The translations under genes were made by a program, and so were the position numbers. A DNA stretch of 64,000 nt from Deltaproteobacteria bacterium (GTDB lineage: Bacteria; UBA10199; GCA-002796325; JACPFF01): positions 229,139 to 293,138 of the forward strand of contig JACQUX010000038.1 of the NCBI GenBank assembly GCA_016210045.1, given 5' to 3'. This document shows positions 25,048 through 34,277 of the stretch, one piece after another; positions within the stretch are counted from its first letter, which is position 1; every line of letters begins with the position of its first letter. Below the pieces are notes generated by a model that saw only the letters and a program-made list of their open reading frames with translations, was not told the origin of the DNA and ran no database searches.

Positions 25048-25063
25048 GTTAGATATACCTAAC
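25048..25063. promoter_or_regulatory. DtxR/MntR-type operator in front of the feo operon
   Basis: GTTAGATATACCTAAC, a 16-bp palindrome with one mismatched pair, resembles the TTAGG-type half sites bound by DtxR-family iron or manganese repressors. It lies between the -10 at 25074 and the feoA start at 25041, where a bound repressor would block transcription under metal-replete conditions. No dtxR gene is in the window. Confidence 0.6.
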
Positions 25064-25073
25064 TCACTGGCGA

Positions 25074-25101
25074 TATATAAAATCCTCTCTGAAACTGTCA
25101 A
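25074..25101 (-). promoter_or_regulatory. feo operon promoter
   Basis: Minus strand TTGACA (25096-25101), 16-bp spacer, TATATA (25074-25079). The transcript would begin near 25067, leaving a leader of about 25 nt that contains the palindromic operator. Confidence 0.65.
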
Positions 25102-25166
25102 GCGGGATAGAGAGGATTCGAATATTTCCTTGCCTCAGAACTGGCTCCCGTTTATCAAGCCACCCA

Positions 25167-25199
25167 ATCGATGGACATGACGGTGGTCATGCGATCGAT
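25167..25199. promoter_or_regulatory. Nested inverted repeat upstream of sodA
   Basis: CATGAC (25176-25181) pairs with GTCATG (25186-25191), and outer ATCGAT blocks (25167-25172, 25194-25199) pair around it. It lies 38 bp before the sodA start, either an operator or a 5' mRNA hairpin. Confidence 0.4.
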
Positions 25200-25236
25200 C
25201 CGCCTCCGTATTCAACAAACCAAGAAGGAGAGACCT

Positions 25237-25851
25237 ATGGCCTACCAACTACCCAATCTTCCCTATGACTTCGGGGCATTGGAGCCTCACCTCGATGCGA
25301 AGACCATGGAAATTCATCATGGGAAGCATCATGCGACGTACGTGGCCAAACTGAATGCCGCGCTCGAAAAATTTCCGGCGCTGCAACAAAAGTCGGTGGA
25401 GCAACTGCTCCGCGAATTCGAAACGGCCCCAACCGAGGTCAAGACCGCGGTCCGCAACCACGGTGGCGGGCACGCAAACCATAGCCTCTTTTGGCAGATC
25501 ATGAGTCAGAATGGCGGCGGCACGCCGACCGGGCAATTGGCCGGGGCCCTGCAGACCACGTTTGGAGACGTGTCCGCGTTTCAGGCGAAATTCACCGAAG
25601 CCGCCACGAACGTGTTCGGTAGCGGATGGGCGTGGCTGGTGGTCACGCCCAACAAGACGCTCGAACTTTGTATTCGCCCCAATCAGGACAGTCCACTGAT
25701 GGAACAAAAAACGCCGATCCTCGGGCTCGATGTTTGGGAACACGCGTACTATTTGAAATACCAAAATCGCCGGCCGGACTATGTGACGGCGTGGTGGAAT
25801 ACGGTGAATTGGACGAAGGTCGGGGAATTGTACGACGCGTGCGTAAAATAG
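25237..25851 (+). CDS. sodA: Superoxide dismutase, Mn/Fe family
   Basis: 204 residues. The ATG has AAGGAG about 8 nt upstream; an in-frame start at 25171 is rejected. Metal ligands: His in [13 protein letters not shown], His in NHSLFWQIM, and Asp and His in [25 protein letters not shown] and NQDSPLM (the second-shell Gln from the C-terminal domain) resemble the Mn-type more than the Fe-type, but cambialistic use is possible. It dismutates superoxide in the cytoplasm. It is divergent from feo and followed 8 bp later by a flavin reductase. Confidence 0.95.
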   Translation: MAYQLPNLPYDFGALEPHLDAKTMEIHHGKHHATYVAKLNAALEKFPALQQKSVEQLLREFETAPTEVKTAVRNHGGGHANHSLFWQIMSQNGGGTPTGQLAGALQTTFGDVSAFQAKFTEAATNVFGSGWAWLVVTPNKTLELCIRPNQDSPLMEQKTPILGLDVWEHAYYLKYQNRRPDYVTAWWNTVNWTKVGELYDACVK

Positions 25852-25858
25852 GTAAGAT

Positions 25859-26566
25859 ATGGCCATTCTCACTTGCCAAGCGCGGGTCGAAGCGATGCGG
25901 CAGCTCACGGCCGATGTGCGGGAGTTGACGTTTCGTTTGCAAGAACCGTCCACGTTGCCTTTTACGGCGGGGCAGTACATCGGGTTTCGAGTCCCGGCGG
26001 CGGGGAAAGACAAGCCGGTCTCGAGACTCTATTCAATCAACTCCGCGCCGTGCGAGGCCGGCCTCGTGCAATTACTCTACAATTACGTCGGCGGACCGGG
26101 GACCGAGTTCTTACAAGGACTCACCGTCGGCAGCGCCGTCGCCTTCAAAGGGCCGTATGGCGCGTTTACATTGAAAGAAGCTTCGACGCGTGACGTGCTA
26201 TTTGTTGGTACCGGAACCGGATTGGCGCCGTTCCGTTCGATGTTGCGGGAATATCTGCCGCGTGGGTTGCAACGCCGTGTCACGTTGTTGTGGGGCGTCC
26301 GGCACGAAGCGGACGTCTATTACCAAGAAGAATTCGCCGCGTTGGAACAGACCTATCCGAACTTCCGTTTTCTACTGACGCTGTCGCGCGCGGCCGATGG
26401 GTGGCAGGGATTACGGGGGCGTGTCACGCAGATCTTTCCTGAATTTTTTTCCAACGTCGAGAATCTTGAAGTCTACTGTTGCGGCAGCGATGCGATGATC
26501 CACGACATCACGGCGTTGTGTAAGGCGCGTGGGGAATGTCCCGTGTATCGGGAAAAATATTTTTAA
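25859..26566 (+). CDS. FAD/NAD(P)-binding reductase, ferredoxin-NADP reductase family
   Basis: 235 residues with a two-domain FNR fold: FAD-binding RLYSINSAP (RxYS motif, about 56-64) and GGPGTEFLQGL, then the NAD(P) domain VLFVGTGTGLAPFRSML, LLWGVRHEADVYYQEEF and EVYCCGSDAMI. There is no iron-sulfur domain, so electrons probably pass to a separate ferredoxin or flavodoxin. It lies between sodA and a pterin dehydratase gene with short gaps, suggesting one transcript. Confidence 0.85.
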   Translation: MAILTCQARVEAMRQLTADVRELTFRLQEPSTLPFTAGQYIGFRVPAAGKDKPVSRLYSINSAPCEAGLVQLLYNYVGGPGTEFLQGLTVGSAVAFKGPYGAFTLKEASTRDVLFVGTGTGLAPFRSMLREYLPRGLQRRVTLLWGVRHEADVYYQEEFAALEQTYPNFRFLLTLSRAADGWQGLRGRVTQIFPEFFSNVENLEVYCCGSDAMIHDITALCKARGECPVYREKYF

Positions 26567-26578
26567 TGGAGGTCTCCG

Positions 26579-26830
26579 ATGCCGTGTGCAATCCCCGGTT
26601 GGACGGAACGCGAAAAAGCATTAGTGCGCGAATATCAATTCAACGACTTCGCCGCCGCGCTGGCGTTTGTGAATCGAGTCGGCGCGCTCGCGGAAGCGGC
26701 GAATCATCATCCGGATATTTTTCTCTACAGTTGGAATAAAGTCCGACTGACCCTCTCCACCCATTCCGCCGGCGGTCTCACAAACAACGACTACGCAATG
26801 GCGGGAAAAATGAATCAGCTCGGTTCATAG
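26579..26830 (+). CDS. Pterin-4a-carbinolamine dehydratase-like protein
   Basis: 83 residues. The conserved core FNDFAAALAFVNRVGALAEAANHHPDI and the C-terminal LTLSTHSAGGLTNNDYAMA match the PCD/PhhB family, with the catalytic HHP and later His. The ATG has GGAGG 8 nt upstream. In the absence of an aromatic amino-acid hydroxylase nearby, a role in pterin (molybdopterin or folate) recycling is possible. Confidence 0.9.
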   Translation: MPCAIPGWTEREKALVREYQFNDFAAALAFVNRVGALAEAANHHPDIFLYSWNKVRLTLSTHSAGGLTNNDYAMAGKMNQLGS

Positions 26831-26897
26831 TGGCGGCGCAGCGCTAACGATCTCTGCCGTTGCAGTGTGTGGCGGACTTCGCTACAGGCAGTGACGG

Positions 26898-28139
26898 ATG
26901 CCGTTTCGTTATCGGAATTTTCGTTTGTTCTTCCTCGCCCGCTTCGCTTTTCTGTGCGCGCATCATTGTCTGATCGTCGTGCTGGGGCAGGCCGTTTACG
27001 AGCTGACGCACGATCCATTGCAGCTCGGCTTGATCGGATTGGCCATATTTCTGCCGCGCTTCGGTTTCGCGATCGTCGGCGGGCATGTGGCGGATCGGTA
27101 TCATCGGCAGACGATTATTGCCTGCTGTCGCGCGGCGCAAATCGCCGTCGGGGTCGGCATTGCGCTGGCCGGTTGGTACGGCTTTCAGCCGCTTTGGGTG
27201 CTGTATGCGTTGCTCTTTATCGGAGGAACTGCAACGGCGTTCGACGGTCCGGCCAGTCAAGCGTTGTTGCCGAGTTTAATTGCGGAGCACGAGCTCCACA
27301 CGGCCGTGGCGTGGAGTGCGACCGCAATGCAGGCCGCGATGGTGTTAGGTCCGGTGCTGGGCGGGCTGCTCTATAGCGTTCATGGAGACGCGCATGTGGC
27401 ACTGGTCGTCGTCGTCGCGTTGCGCGTGGTCTCGGCGGTTTGTACGGCCGTGATGCGCGTGGCGCCGACGCCGATCGACCGCACCGCGTTTTCGTGGGAA
27501 CGGTTGTTGGCCGGTCTGCGGTATGTCTTTACGGAGCGGGTTTTATTGGCCGTCATTTCGCTGGATCTCTTCGCCGTCCTCTTTGGTGGTGCGGTGGCGT
27601 TGTTGCCGATCTACGCCAACGACATTTTGCACGTCGGGGCGCGAGGACTGGGTTGGCTGCGCGCGGCGCCGGCGGTCGGCGCGTTAGGCGTGGCCGTCTG
27701 GCTGGCCGGTCGTGCGCATTTTCGCCATCCGGGCGTGGTGATGCTCTGGTGCGTGGCACTATTCGGGTTGGCGACGCTCGTGTTCGGTGGTTCGCGAAAC
27801 TTCGCGCTCTCGTTGGCCGCGTTGACCGTGCTCGGCGGCGCCGACATGGTGAGCGTCGTCGTGCGCGGCGTGTTGGTGCAAGTGCGCACGCCGCCCGCGA
27901 TGCGCGGACGCGTCAGCGCCGTCAATCTGGTCTTCATCGGGGCGTCGAATGAACTCGGCGAATTTGAGTCGGGGCTGACCGCGAAGTGGTTCGGCACCGT
28001 TCCGGCCGTGTTGCTCGGCGCGAGCGCGACGTTGGCGATTGCCGCCCTGTGGGCGCGTTGGTTTCCGGAACTGCGTGCGTTGCGCGGCGATGATGTGCCG
28101 CGCCATGACGCGGTGGAGTCAGCGGAGCGGTCGGTGTAA
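26898..28139 (+). CDS. MFS exporter (MFS_3 / EntS-like)
   Basis: 413 residues with about 12 membrane helices. It starts FRYRNFRLFFLARF, typical of the MFS_3 group that includes the enterobactin exporter EntS. The loop 2-3 motif is GGHVADRYHRQ, and ALLFIGGTATAFDGPASQALLP is the conserved helix-4/5 region. The substrate cannot be read from the sequence. There is no clear RBS. It is convergent with the lipoprotein gene, 15 bp apart. Confidence 0.85.
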   Translation: MPFRYRNFRLFFLARFAFLCAHHCLIVVLGQAVYELTHDPLQLGLIGLAIFLPRFGFAIVGGHVADRYHRQTIIACCRAAQIAVGVGIALAGWYGFQPLWVLYALLFIGGTATAFDGPASQALLPSLIAEHELHTAVAWSATAMQAAMVLGPVLGGLLYSVHGDAHVALVVVVALRVVSAVCTAVMRVAPTPIDRTAFSWERLLAGLRYVFTERVLLAVISLDLFAVLFGGAVALLPIYANDILHVGARGLGWLRAAPAVGALGVAVWLAGRAHFRHPGVVMLWCVALFGLATLVFGGSRNFALSLAALTVLGGADMVSVVVRGVLVQVRTPPAMRGRVSAVNLVFIGASNELGEFESGLTAKWFGTVPAVLLGASATLAIAALWARWFPELRALRGDDVPRHDAVESAERSV

Positions 28140-28154
28140 ATGCGAGAGACCGAT

Positions 28155-29183
28155 CTACTCCGCCGCGCGGGACCACGTACTTCCAGGCCACGTGATGATG
28201 GATGGGCTGGAAACGCTGGTCGCGCTGCTGAAGTTCGAAGAGATGCTGTTGTCCAGGACCGTGGTGAATGCGCTGCTGCTGAGCGTGGTGGTGCCGTCGC
28301 TGCTGACGGCGCGGCGAATGATTTCGCGGCCGCCGGAGTTCGTCGTGACATAGATCCACACCTCGTTGCTCACTTCGATCCCGCTCGGGACGCCGCCCAT
28401 GAGGCTGCTGATGGCGCGCGGCGTGGTGCCGTCGGGGCTGGCAAACGTGCTGCTGAGCGCCGTGCCGGTGAAGACATAGGTGCTTTGGCCTGACGAGACA
28501 TAGAGCAGATACGTGCCGTCGGTCCGTGCGACGATATCCGGGTCACTGAATGTTCCGCTGCTTAAGCTCAGCTCGGAGCGATTGCCGCTTTGCTGGGTGA
28601 ACGTCGTGAGCGTGCTGTTGGTCGCAGTGGCCGAATGGATCTCTTTGGTACACGGATAACTGGTACACGATGCCGGATCGGCACCCGTCACGCCTGGAAG
28701 GTAAAAGAGTTGCAGCTCGGTCCCCGATTGGATCAGTGATGGATCGACGAAGCCGCCGGAATCGGTTCCGCTGATCGTGGCGGTCCCTTCCTCCACCACA
28801 GTAAAGCACGCATTCAGCTTCGCCCAGGACTTCGTCGTGCTGCCGGCGTGGAAGAGGTAGAGGAAGTCGTTGTAGAAGATAATGTCGGGCACGCTCCCCG
28901 CCAGCCCGGTGAAATTAGAGATCAGCGACCACGTCGTGCCGTCGTTGGAGCCGGCCATGTAGATCGTGTGATTGCTCGGGTCGCTGCACTCGCTGCTGCA
29001 GGCATGGAAGGCCATTAAGTACGTGTAGCTCGTGAGCGTGCTGGGATCGCACGTCGTGTTGGTGCCGCCACTGCTCGAAGTCGCGGTGAGCGTGATCGTG
29101 CTACCGCAGGCGGTGAACGCGATCAGCGCGAGCCCAATTGCACCACGCAGCAGGTGCCGGTGTCCATTGCGTCGGTGGCGCAT
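28155..29183 (-). CDS. Lipoprotein with beta-propeller-like repeats
   Basis: 342 residues. Signal peptide with lipobox FTAC puts the lipidated Cys near residue 26, followed by a Ser/Thr/Gly linker. The rest is a series of Ser/Thr-rich strands with recurring motifs (YMAGSNDGTTWSLIS, PDIIFYNDFLYLFHAGS, GFVDPSLIQSGTELQLFYL, FSDPDIVARTDGTYLLYVS). These resemble five-bladed GH43/sialidase-type propellers, but no catalytic triad can be assigned. Surface display is likely. The RBS GAGG lies inside the last codons of the upstream PIN gene, only 2 bp away, so the two are probably cotranscribed. Confidence 0.7.
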   Translation of the reverse strand: MRHRRNGHRHLLRGAIGLALIAFTACGSTITLTATSSSGGTNTTCDPSTLTSYTYLMAFHACSSECSDPSNHTIYMAGSNDGTTWSLISNFTGLAGSVPDIIFYNDFLYLFHAGSTTKSWAKLNACFTVVEEGTATISGTDSGGFVDPSLIQSGTELQLFYLPGVTGADPASCTSYPCTKEIHSATATNSTLTTFTQQSGNRSELSLSSGTFSDPDIVARTDGTYLLYVSSGQSTYVFTGTALSSTFASPDGTTPRAISSLMGGVPSGIEVSNEVWIYVTTNSGGREIIRRAVSSDGTTTLSSSAFTTVLDNSISSNFSSATSVSSPSIITWPGSTWSRAAE

Positions 29184-29185
29184 GG

Positions 29186-29572
29186 TTACCTCAACAGCCG
29201 ATGACGTTGCAGGTCGGTCATCGGATAGTGTTTCCAGTTAAACGTGCATAAGGCATAGTTATGTTCGGCGGCCGCCGCGGCGATGAGTGCGTCGGCAACG
29301 TCCATACCATGGGATTTGGCGTACCGCCGCAGATAGAGTCCGGCGCGGCGGCCGATGGCTTGGGTGATTTCCAGGCACTCAAATGTTGAGAGCGTTAAGC
29401 GAACGCGCTCTTCCTCGCTCGGTCGCATGCCATGCACAATTTCAGCCTCGGAGATCGCCGTGTAAACGAGCAAGACGCGAGATTCGACCAACGTCCGTAG
29501 CGCGCGATGCACGGCCACATTGCCCCGTAGGTGTTCGATCAGGACGTCCGAGTCACAAAGGATCGGGGTCAT
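29186..29572 (-). CDS. PIN-domain toxin (VapC-like)
   Basis: 128 residues. Acidic residues in ILCDSDVLIEHLRG, ISEAEIVHGM, HGMDVADALIAAAA and the final CTFNWKHYPMTD match PIN-domain nucleases. The start at ATG 29572 overlaps the antitoxin stop by 4 nt; a longer reading to 29659 runs through the antitoxin gene. Endoribonuclease activity is expected. Confidence 0.88.
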   Translation of the reverse strand: MTPILCDSDVLIEHLRGNVAVHRALRTLVESRVLLVYTAISEAEIVHGMRPSEEERVRLTLSTFECLEITQAIGRRAGLYLRRYAKSHGMDVADALIAAAAAEHNYALCTFNWKHYPMTDLQRHRLLR

Positions 29573-29832
29573 GGGAGTTTCAATCGCGTTGCCCGATGCC
29601 CTTTGCGCAGCGAGCGCACGTAAGCGGCAGTCGGGGCAAGATCCTTTCGTTGGGCCCACACGCCAAACGAGGCCTGTAGCGCCTCCACTGGATCGACGTG
29701 TGTCTTGGTCGTGCCATAGACCTGTGTCACGGCTTGGCGCACCAATTCGGAGATGGTGGTTTGTTGATGTCGGCTCAGGCTGCTCAACAGTCGGAGGGAG
29801 TCTTCATCCATGTAGAGCTGAGTCCGTTTCAC
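29569..29832 (-). CDS. Ribbon-helix-helix antitoxin
   Basis: 87 residues if the GTG at 29832 is used (reads VKRTQLYMDEDSLRLL, a typical RHH start). The ATG at 29844, four codons earlier, lies inside the -10 sequence and cannot be in the transcript if that promoter is right. Helices: LRLLSSLSRHQQ and ISELVRQAVTQVYG. The C-terminal part should cover the PIN toxin. It overlaps the toxin gene by 4 nt (ATGA). Confidence 0.82.
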   Translation of the reverse strand: MKRTQLYMDEDSLRLLSSLSRHQQTTISELVRQAVTQVYGTTKTHVDPVEALQASFGVWAQRKDLAPTAAYVRSLRKGHRATRLKLP

Positions 29833-29833
29833 G

Positions 29834-29868
29834 ATGTATAACATACATCACTAATGACCGACCGTCAA
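29834..29868 (-). promoter_or_regulatory. RHH/PIN promoter with palindromic operator, leaderless
   Basis: Minus strand TTGACG (29863-29868), 17-bp spacer, TATGTT (29840-29845). The palindrome ATGTAT-AAC-ATACAT at 29834-29848 covers the -10 and start site. The GTG at 29832 follows the -10 by 7 nt. Confidence 0.55.
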
Positions 29869-29883
29869 GGCCCGGCGTGTGGG

Positions 29884-32800
29884 TCATCTGACCGGCAGAT
29901 CGGCCTCTGCCTCGCGCAGCGCTTGATCGTGGCGGTGGCTTTCGAAACGGGCGAGCAGGCTGTACGCGCAGGGGACGACGAACAACGTCAGCACGGTGGA
30001 AAACAAGACGCCGCCGATCACGACCAACGCCATCGGCGTGCGGGCCTCGGCGCCGGGGCCGAAACCGAGCGCGGGCGGGATCGCGGCGGCGATCGTGGAA
30101 CACGAGGTCATTAGAATGGGGCGTAAGCGGATGGGGCACGCTTCCAGCAATGCGTCGTGCGGCGCCATCCCGCGTTGGCGGCGTTCGTTTGTGAAATCGA
30201 CTAGCAGGATCGCGTTCTTTTTGACGATCCCCATCAGCAAGATAATCCCGATCATGCTGTAGAGATTGAGCGAGCGGCCGGCCAGCAGCAAGGCGACGAA
30301 CGCGCCGGTCACGCTGAACGGGAGCGAGAGCAACACGGTAAACGGATGGATGAAACTGTTGAACTGCGAGGCGAGCACCATATACGCGACGAAGACGCCG
30401 AGCACGAGCGCCACCATTAAGCTCTGAAACGATTCGTGGAACGTCTGTGCGCTGCCGGACCAGACCAAACGGTAACCTTCTGGCAACGTCTCTGTTGCGA
30501 GCTGTGCGACGGCGGCCAAGACTTCGCTCTGGCCGTGCCCGGGCGCGACGTTCGCAAAGACGCTAATCGCGCGCTCGCGATTGCGTCGTGAGATGCTGCG
30601 CAGTGTGGAGCGTTCTTCCAATCGCACTACGTCGGCGAGCGGGATGAGTTCGCCGCGATTATTGCGGACGAGGATTTTTCTGATGTCTTGCGGGTCTTGA
30701 CGATCATTCTCGCCGAGTCGCAAGCGGATGTCGTAGCGGCGGCCGCGCTGGGTGAACTTGCCGACTCGCACGCCGCCGATCATCGCGTTGATCGTGTTGC
30801 CGATCGTGGCCATGCTGACGCCGCGCGCCGCGGCTTGATAGCGGTCCGGGACGACATGCACTTCCGGCATCCCGAGCAAATAATCGCTGTCGACATCGGT
30901 CATGAGCTCCGTCGTGCGCATCCGTGTCATCAATTGTTGACTGACGGTGGCGAGCTGTTCCCATTCGGGACCGCGCACGGTGAATTCGACTGGAAAGCCG
31001 CGTTGCGCGCCGAAGCCGGAGAGGGAGAGATCTTGAATAATGAGATGGCTGATGCCGGGCGTTCCTTGCAAGTCCTTGCGGATGATCGGCATCAGGGCTT
31101 GTTGCGAGAGTGGGGCCTTGGCTGGCGGGACGATCGGGCGCTCGCGGGGCGGCTTGAGCGTGACAAAGAGCATTGCGGTGCTGACTTCGCCGCCGCCGAA
31201 GCCGCCGATCGCGGCGTAATAATATTGCACTTCCGGGCGGTGCATCAGATACGCCTCGACCTGTTTCGTCACGGCGTCGGTGACTTGCAACGACGAGCCG
31301 ATCGGGGTTTGCACCATCACGAGGAAGCGCGACTGGTCTTGCGGCGGCACGAATTCTTTTTTCAGCAGTGTGGCCAGTTGTAACGATCCGACGAACAGCA
31401 GCAGGCAACCGAGGATCACTTTCCAGCGATGGCGCAGCGCCGCGCGTAGCCCCCGGCCATAGGCGCGCGCCAAGCGTTGCATGGTCCGTTCGATGGTGCG
31501 GCCGACGCGGGTGGTGTGTTGTGCGCTGACATATTGTGAACAGCGCATCGGCGTGAGCGTGAGCGCTTCGAGCAGCGAGAGCAGGACCGCGACCGACATC
31601 GTGACGCCGAATTGGTAGAAGAACGCGCCGATCATCCCTTTCATGAAGACGACCGGGAGGAAGATCGCGAGGATCGCGATCGAGGCTGCCACCGCCGCGA
31701 ACGTGATCTCGCGTGCGCCGACCAGTGCCGCACGGACGCGGCTCATCCCTTGTTCTTGGTAACGGACAATATTTTCCAACACCATGATCGCGTCGTCGAC
31801 GACGATGCCGACGGCGAGCGTGAGGCCGAGCAACGTGAACGTGTTGAGCGTGAAGCCGCTGAAATAGAGAATCAGGAACGAGCCGACGATCGCGGTCGGG
31901 ATCGCCAGCAGGATATTCAGCGTCGAGGTCCAGGAGCCGAGAAAAAACCAGCAAACGAGCGCGGTCATGAACACCGACAGGAGCAACGTGAAATTCAGTT
32001 CGCGCGTGGCCTCTTCAATGAAGCGGCTGCTGTCGAAGACGACGCGGAATTCCAGCCCGGCGGGGAGTGACGACTGGAGCGTCGCTACACGGGCCTTGAC
32101 GGCGCGGGCTACGTCCACGGCGTTGGCGCCGCGTTGTTTCTTGATTCCGAGACCGATCGCCGGTTTGCCGAGGTGGCGCGAAATGCGGCGCACGTCGTTC
32201 AGGCCGTCTTCCACGCGGCCGACGTCGCCGATCGTGAGGCGGCGCCAGATCGGCGCGCCGCTCCGTTGCGGAATGATGATCCGCTGAAATTCTTCCGGCG
32301 TGGCGGCCTCGCCCAACACGCGGACGTTCAACTCGCGTTCGCCGGTGTCGATCAGTCCGGAGGGGACTTCGGTGTGCTCGGTTTGCACGGCTTGGATCAC
32401 GTCTTGCGCGGTCAATTGCTGAGCATGCAATCGGTCGGCGTCGAGCCAAATGCGCAAGCTCGGCGCGACATAGCCGCCGAGGAAGACCTCGCCGACGCCG
32501 GGGACCGTGCTGAATTGGTCCTGCAGCGTGTCGTGCGTGTAATCCATCAACTCCTTCAGCGGGCGTTCGCCGGAGAGGGCCAACCACATGATCGGGTGAT
32601 CCTCCGGATTGGTCTTCATGATGGTCGGCGGATCGGCCTCGCGCGGGAGTTCGCGCTGGGCTTGGAACAATTTATTTTGGACCTCTTGCACCGCGACGTC
32701 GATGTCGCGGCCCAATTCGAATTCGACCGAGACCGATGCGGAGCCGTGTCGTGAGACGGACGAGATTTCTTTGACGCCCGCGATCGTCATGACCGCGTCT

Positions 32801-33003
32801 TCGATCACGTCGGCCACTTCCGTTTCCATTACCTCGGGCGCAGCCCCTTCCAAGGTGACGACGACGGTGACCATCGGGAAATCTACATCGGGGAGTTGGC
32901 TGATCCCGAGCCGCGTGAAGCCGATGCCGCCGAAGACAATCAGGCCGAGCATCAGCATCCAGGCGAACACGGGACGGCGGATGGAGAGGTCGGAGATGGT
33001 CAT
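29884..33003 (-). CDS. RND efflux pump inner-membrane subunit (HAE1/AcrB family)
   Basis: 1039 residues, full length. It starts MTISDLSIRRPVFAWMLM, and the ATG overlaps the tolC-like stop by 4 nt. The proton-relay Asp pair is in GIVVDDAIMVLEN (about 407-408), and the relay Lys is in KKNAILLVDF. Helix 1, the porter-domain duplication and PLADVVRLEERS are standard. It exports hydrophobic compounds by proton antiport as a trimer. The usual periplasmic adaptor gene is missing here. A longer reading to 33390 is shadow sequence. Confidence 0.94.
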   Translation of the reverse strand: MTISDLSIRRPVFAWMLMLGLIVFGGIGFTRLGISQLPDVDFPMVTVVVTLEGAAPEVMETEVADVIEDAVMTIAGVKEISSVSRHGSASVSVEFELGRDIDVAVQEVQNKLFQAQRELPREADPPTIMKTNPEDHPIMWLALSGERPLKELMDYTHDTLQDQFSTVPGVGEVFLGGYVAPSLRIWLDADRLHAQQLTAQDVIQAVQTEHTEVPSGLIDTGERELNVRVLGEAATPEEFQRIIIPQRSGAPIWRRLTIGDVGRVEDGLNDVRRISRHLGKPAIGLGIKKQRGANAVDVARAVKARVATLQSSLPAGLEFRVVFDSSRFIEEATRELNFTLLLSVFMTALVCWFFLGSWTSTLNILLAIPTAIVGSFLILYFSGFTLNTFTLLGLTLAVGIVVDDAIMVLENIVRYQEQGMSRVRAALVGAREITFAAVAASIAILAIFLPVVFMKGMIGAFFYQFGVTMSVAVLLSLLEALTLTPMRCSQYVSAQHTTRVGRTIERTMQRLARAYGRGLRAALRHRWKVILGCLLLFVGSLQLATLLKKEFVPPQDQSRFLVMVQTPIGSSLQVTDAVTKQVEAYLMHRPEVQYYYAAIGGFGGGEVSTAMLFVTLKPPRERPIVPPAKAPLSQQALMPIIRKDLQGTPGISHLIIQDLSLSGFGAQRGFPVEFTVRGPEWEQLATVSQQLMTRMRTTELMTDVDSDYLLGMPEVHVVPDRYQAAARGVSMATIGNTINAMIGGVRVGKFTQRGRRYDIRLRLGENDRQDPQDIRKILVRNNRGELIPLADVVRLEERSTLRSISRRNRERAISVFANVAPGHGQSEVLAAVAQLATETLPEGYRLVWSGSAQTFHESFQSLMVALVLGVFVAYMVLASQFNSFIHPFTVLLSLPFSVTGAFVALLLAGRSLNLYSMIGIILLMGIVKKNAILLVDFTNERRQRGMAPHDALLEACPIRLRPILMTSCSTIAAAIPPALGFGPGAEARTPMALVVIGGVLFSTVLTLFVVPCAYSLLARFESHRHDQALREAEADLPVR

Positions 33004-34277
33004 GGGGAGGGCGTCTCTCCGGCAGCGACGTCGAGGAGGAGGCGCGCCACTTTGGTTTGAAAATGGGCGGCGTTGGCGGCGAGGCGTTGGGTCTGCCAAT
33101 CGCGCAGCGCTTGTAACACGTCGAGGTTGGTGACGAGGCCTAAGTGATATTCGCCGGCCTGGGCCCAGTAATTGGCGCCGGCCTTCGCGGCCGCGCGATG
33201 CAGCGCGTGTTCGCGATGGCGTGCGGTGCGGAGCGCGTCGTGTTGTTGACGGACTTCCAGTTGCGCGCGACGTTGCACTTCTTGATGCGCGAGTTTCGAT
33301 TGCAGCCATTTGGCCGTGGCCTCGCGCACTTTCCCGCGCGTGGTGCCGCCTTGGAAGATCGGGACGTTCAGCGCCACGGTCGCGTCCCATTTGATGTCGC
33401 TCAAATAGCCGGCGCGGTACGGATAGTAATTGGCTTGGAGTTCGGCGGTTGGGAGATAGCCGCCGCGTTCGTAGGCGACTTGGCCTTTGGCGCGGCGCGC
33501 GGCCTCCGCTTGGGCGTCGACGTCGGACCGACCGGCCGCGGTCGCGAGCAGCGGCGCTAACGGCGGCAGGCCGCTGGATCGCGGCGTGCGGTCGTGCAAG
33601 CGTTCGGTGACGACATGGCCGGTCAGAAAGCCGAGCAGATCGCGCGCGTCACGCACGCGGCCGCGCGCGCCTTCCAACTCGGCGTCGCTGCCGGCCAGTT
33701 GTGCCTCGGCGCCGAAGCGTTCGCTCTCGCGGGAGCGCCCGAGGTCGATCCGTTCCTGGATCTCCGCCACGCGCCGCGCGAATGTGTCACGCAATTCGCG
33801 GTGGATCGCGACTTCGGCCTCCGCCTCCAATACCGCGTAATATGCGCGCGCCACGTCGGCGTATAGCAATTGCTCCGCACGGTGCCGCAGCAGCCGGTTT
33901 TGGCGGGCCTCCGTGCCCGCGTTGCGCAACGCGACGAACTCGCGGAGCCCCTGAAACAGCGGTTGGCGCAAGGTGAGTGCGACTTCGGGACGACTCCGGC
34001 GGGTGAACGTACTGCCGATGCTGCTCGGATCGCCGCCGCCCGCCGTGTCTTGCACCGTTTCGGCGACGCGTCCGCTCAGTTGCGGCAACGCGGTGCCGAG
34101 TGCTTGGCGGTACCGCGCCGCCGCAACATTGATGTCCTCATCTTTCATCGCCAATTGCTCGCTCTGTTGCACGGCACGCTGAAACGCCTCGGCGAGCGAG
34201 AGGCCGGACTCGGGACGCGCCCAACTGATGAGCGGGCAACAGAAGAGGAGGCAGAGGCAGCAGAGGCGATGCAACAT
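33000..34277 (-). CDS. TolC-family outer-membrane channel protein
   Basis: 425 residues. Signal peptide to about residue 21 (CCPLISWA). Two repeats of long amphipathic helices and strands follow: LSLAEAFQRAVQQSEQL and the OEP block VALTLRQPLFQG, matched by TVALNVPIFQGGTTRGKV in the second half. It forms the trimeric exit duct for an RND pump. It is first in a two-gene unit with the pump, overlapping by 4 nt. Confidence 0.92.
   Translation of the reverse strand: MLHRLCCLCLLFCCPLISWARPESGLSLAEAFQRAVQQSEQLAMKDEDINVAAARYRQALGTALPQLSGRVAETVQDTAGGGDPSSIGSTFTRRSRPEVALTLRQPLFQGLREFVALRNAGTEARQNRLLRHRAEQLLYADVARAYYAVLEAEAEVAIHRELRDTFARRVAEIQERIDLGRSRESERFGAEAQLAGSDAELEGARGRVRDARDLLGFLTGHVVTERLHDRTPRSSGLPPLAPLLATAAGRSDVDAQAEAARRAKGQVAYERGGYLPTAELQANYYPYRAGYLSDIKWDATVALNVPIFQGGTTRGKVREATAKWLQSKLAHQEVQRRAQLEVRQQHDALRTARHREHALHRAAAKAGANYWAQAGEYHLGLVTNLDVLQALRDWQTQRLAANAAHFQTKVARLLLDVAAGETPSP

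Noticed and set aside
29884-33390. N-terminal extension of the RND pump to 1168 residues
   Set aside because: The extra residues lie in the antisense composition of the TolC gene; the canonical MTISDLSIRRP start at 33003 overlaps the tolC stop in the usual ATGA.
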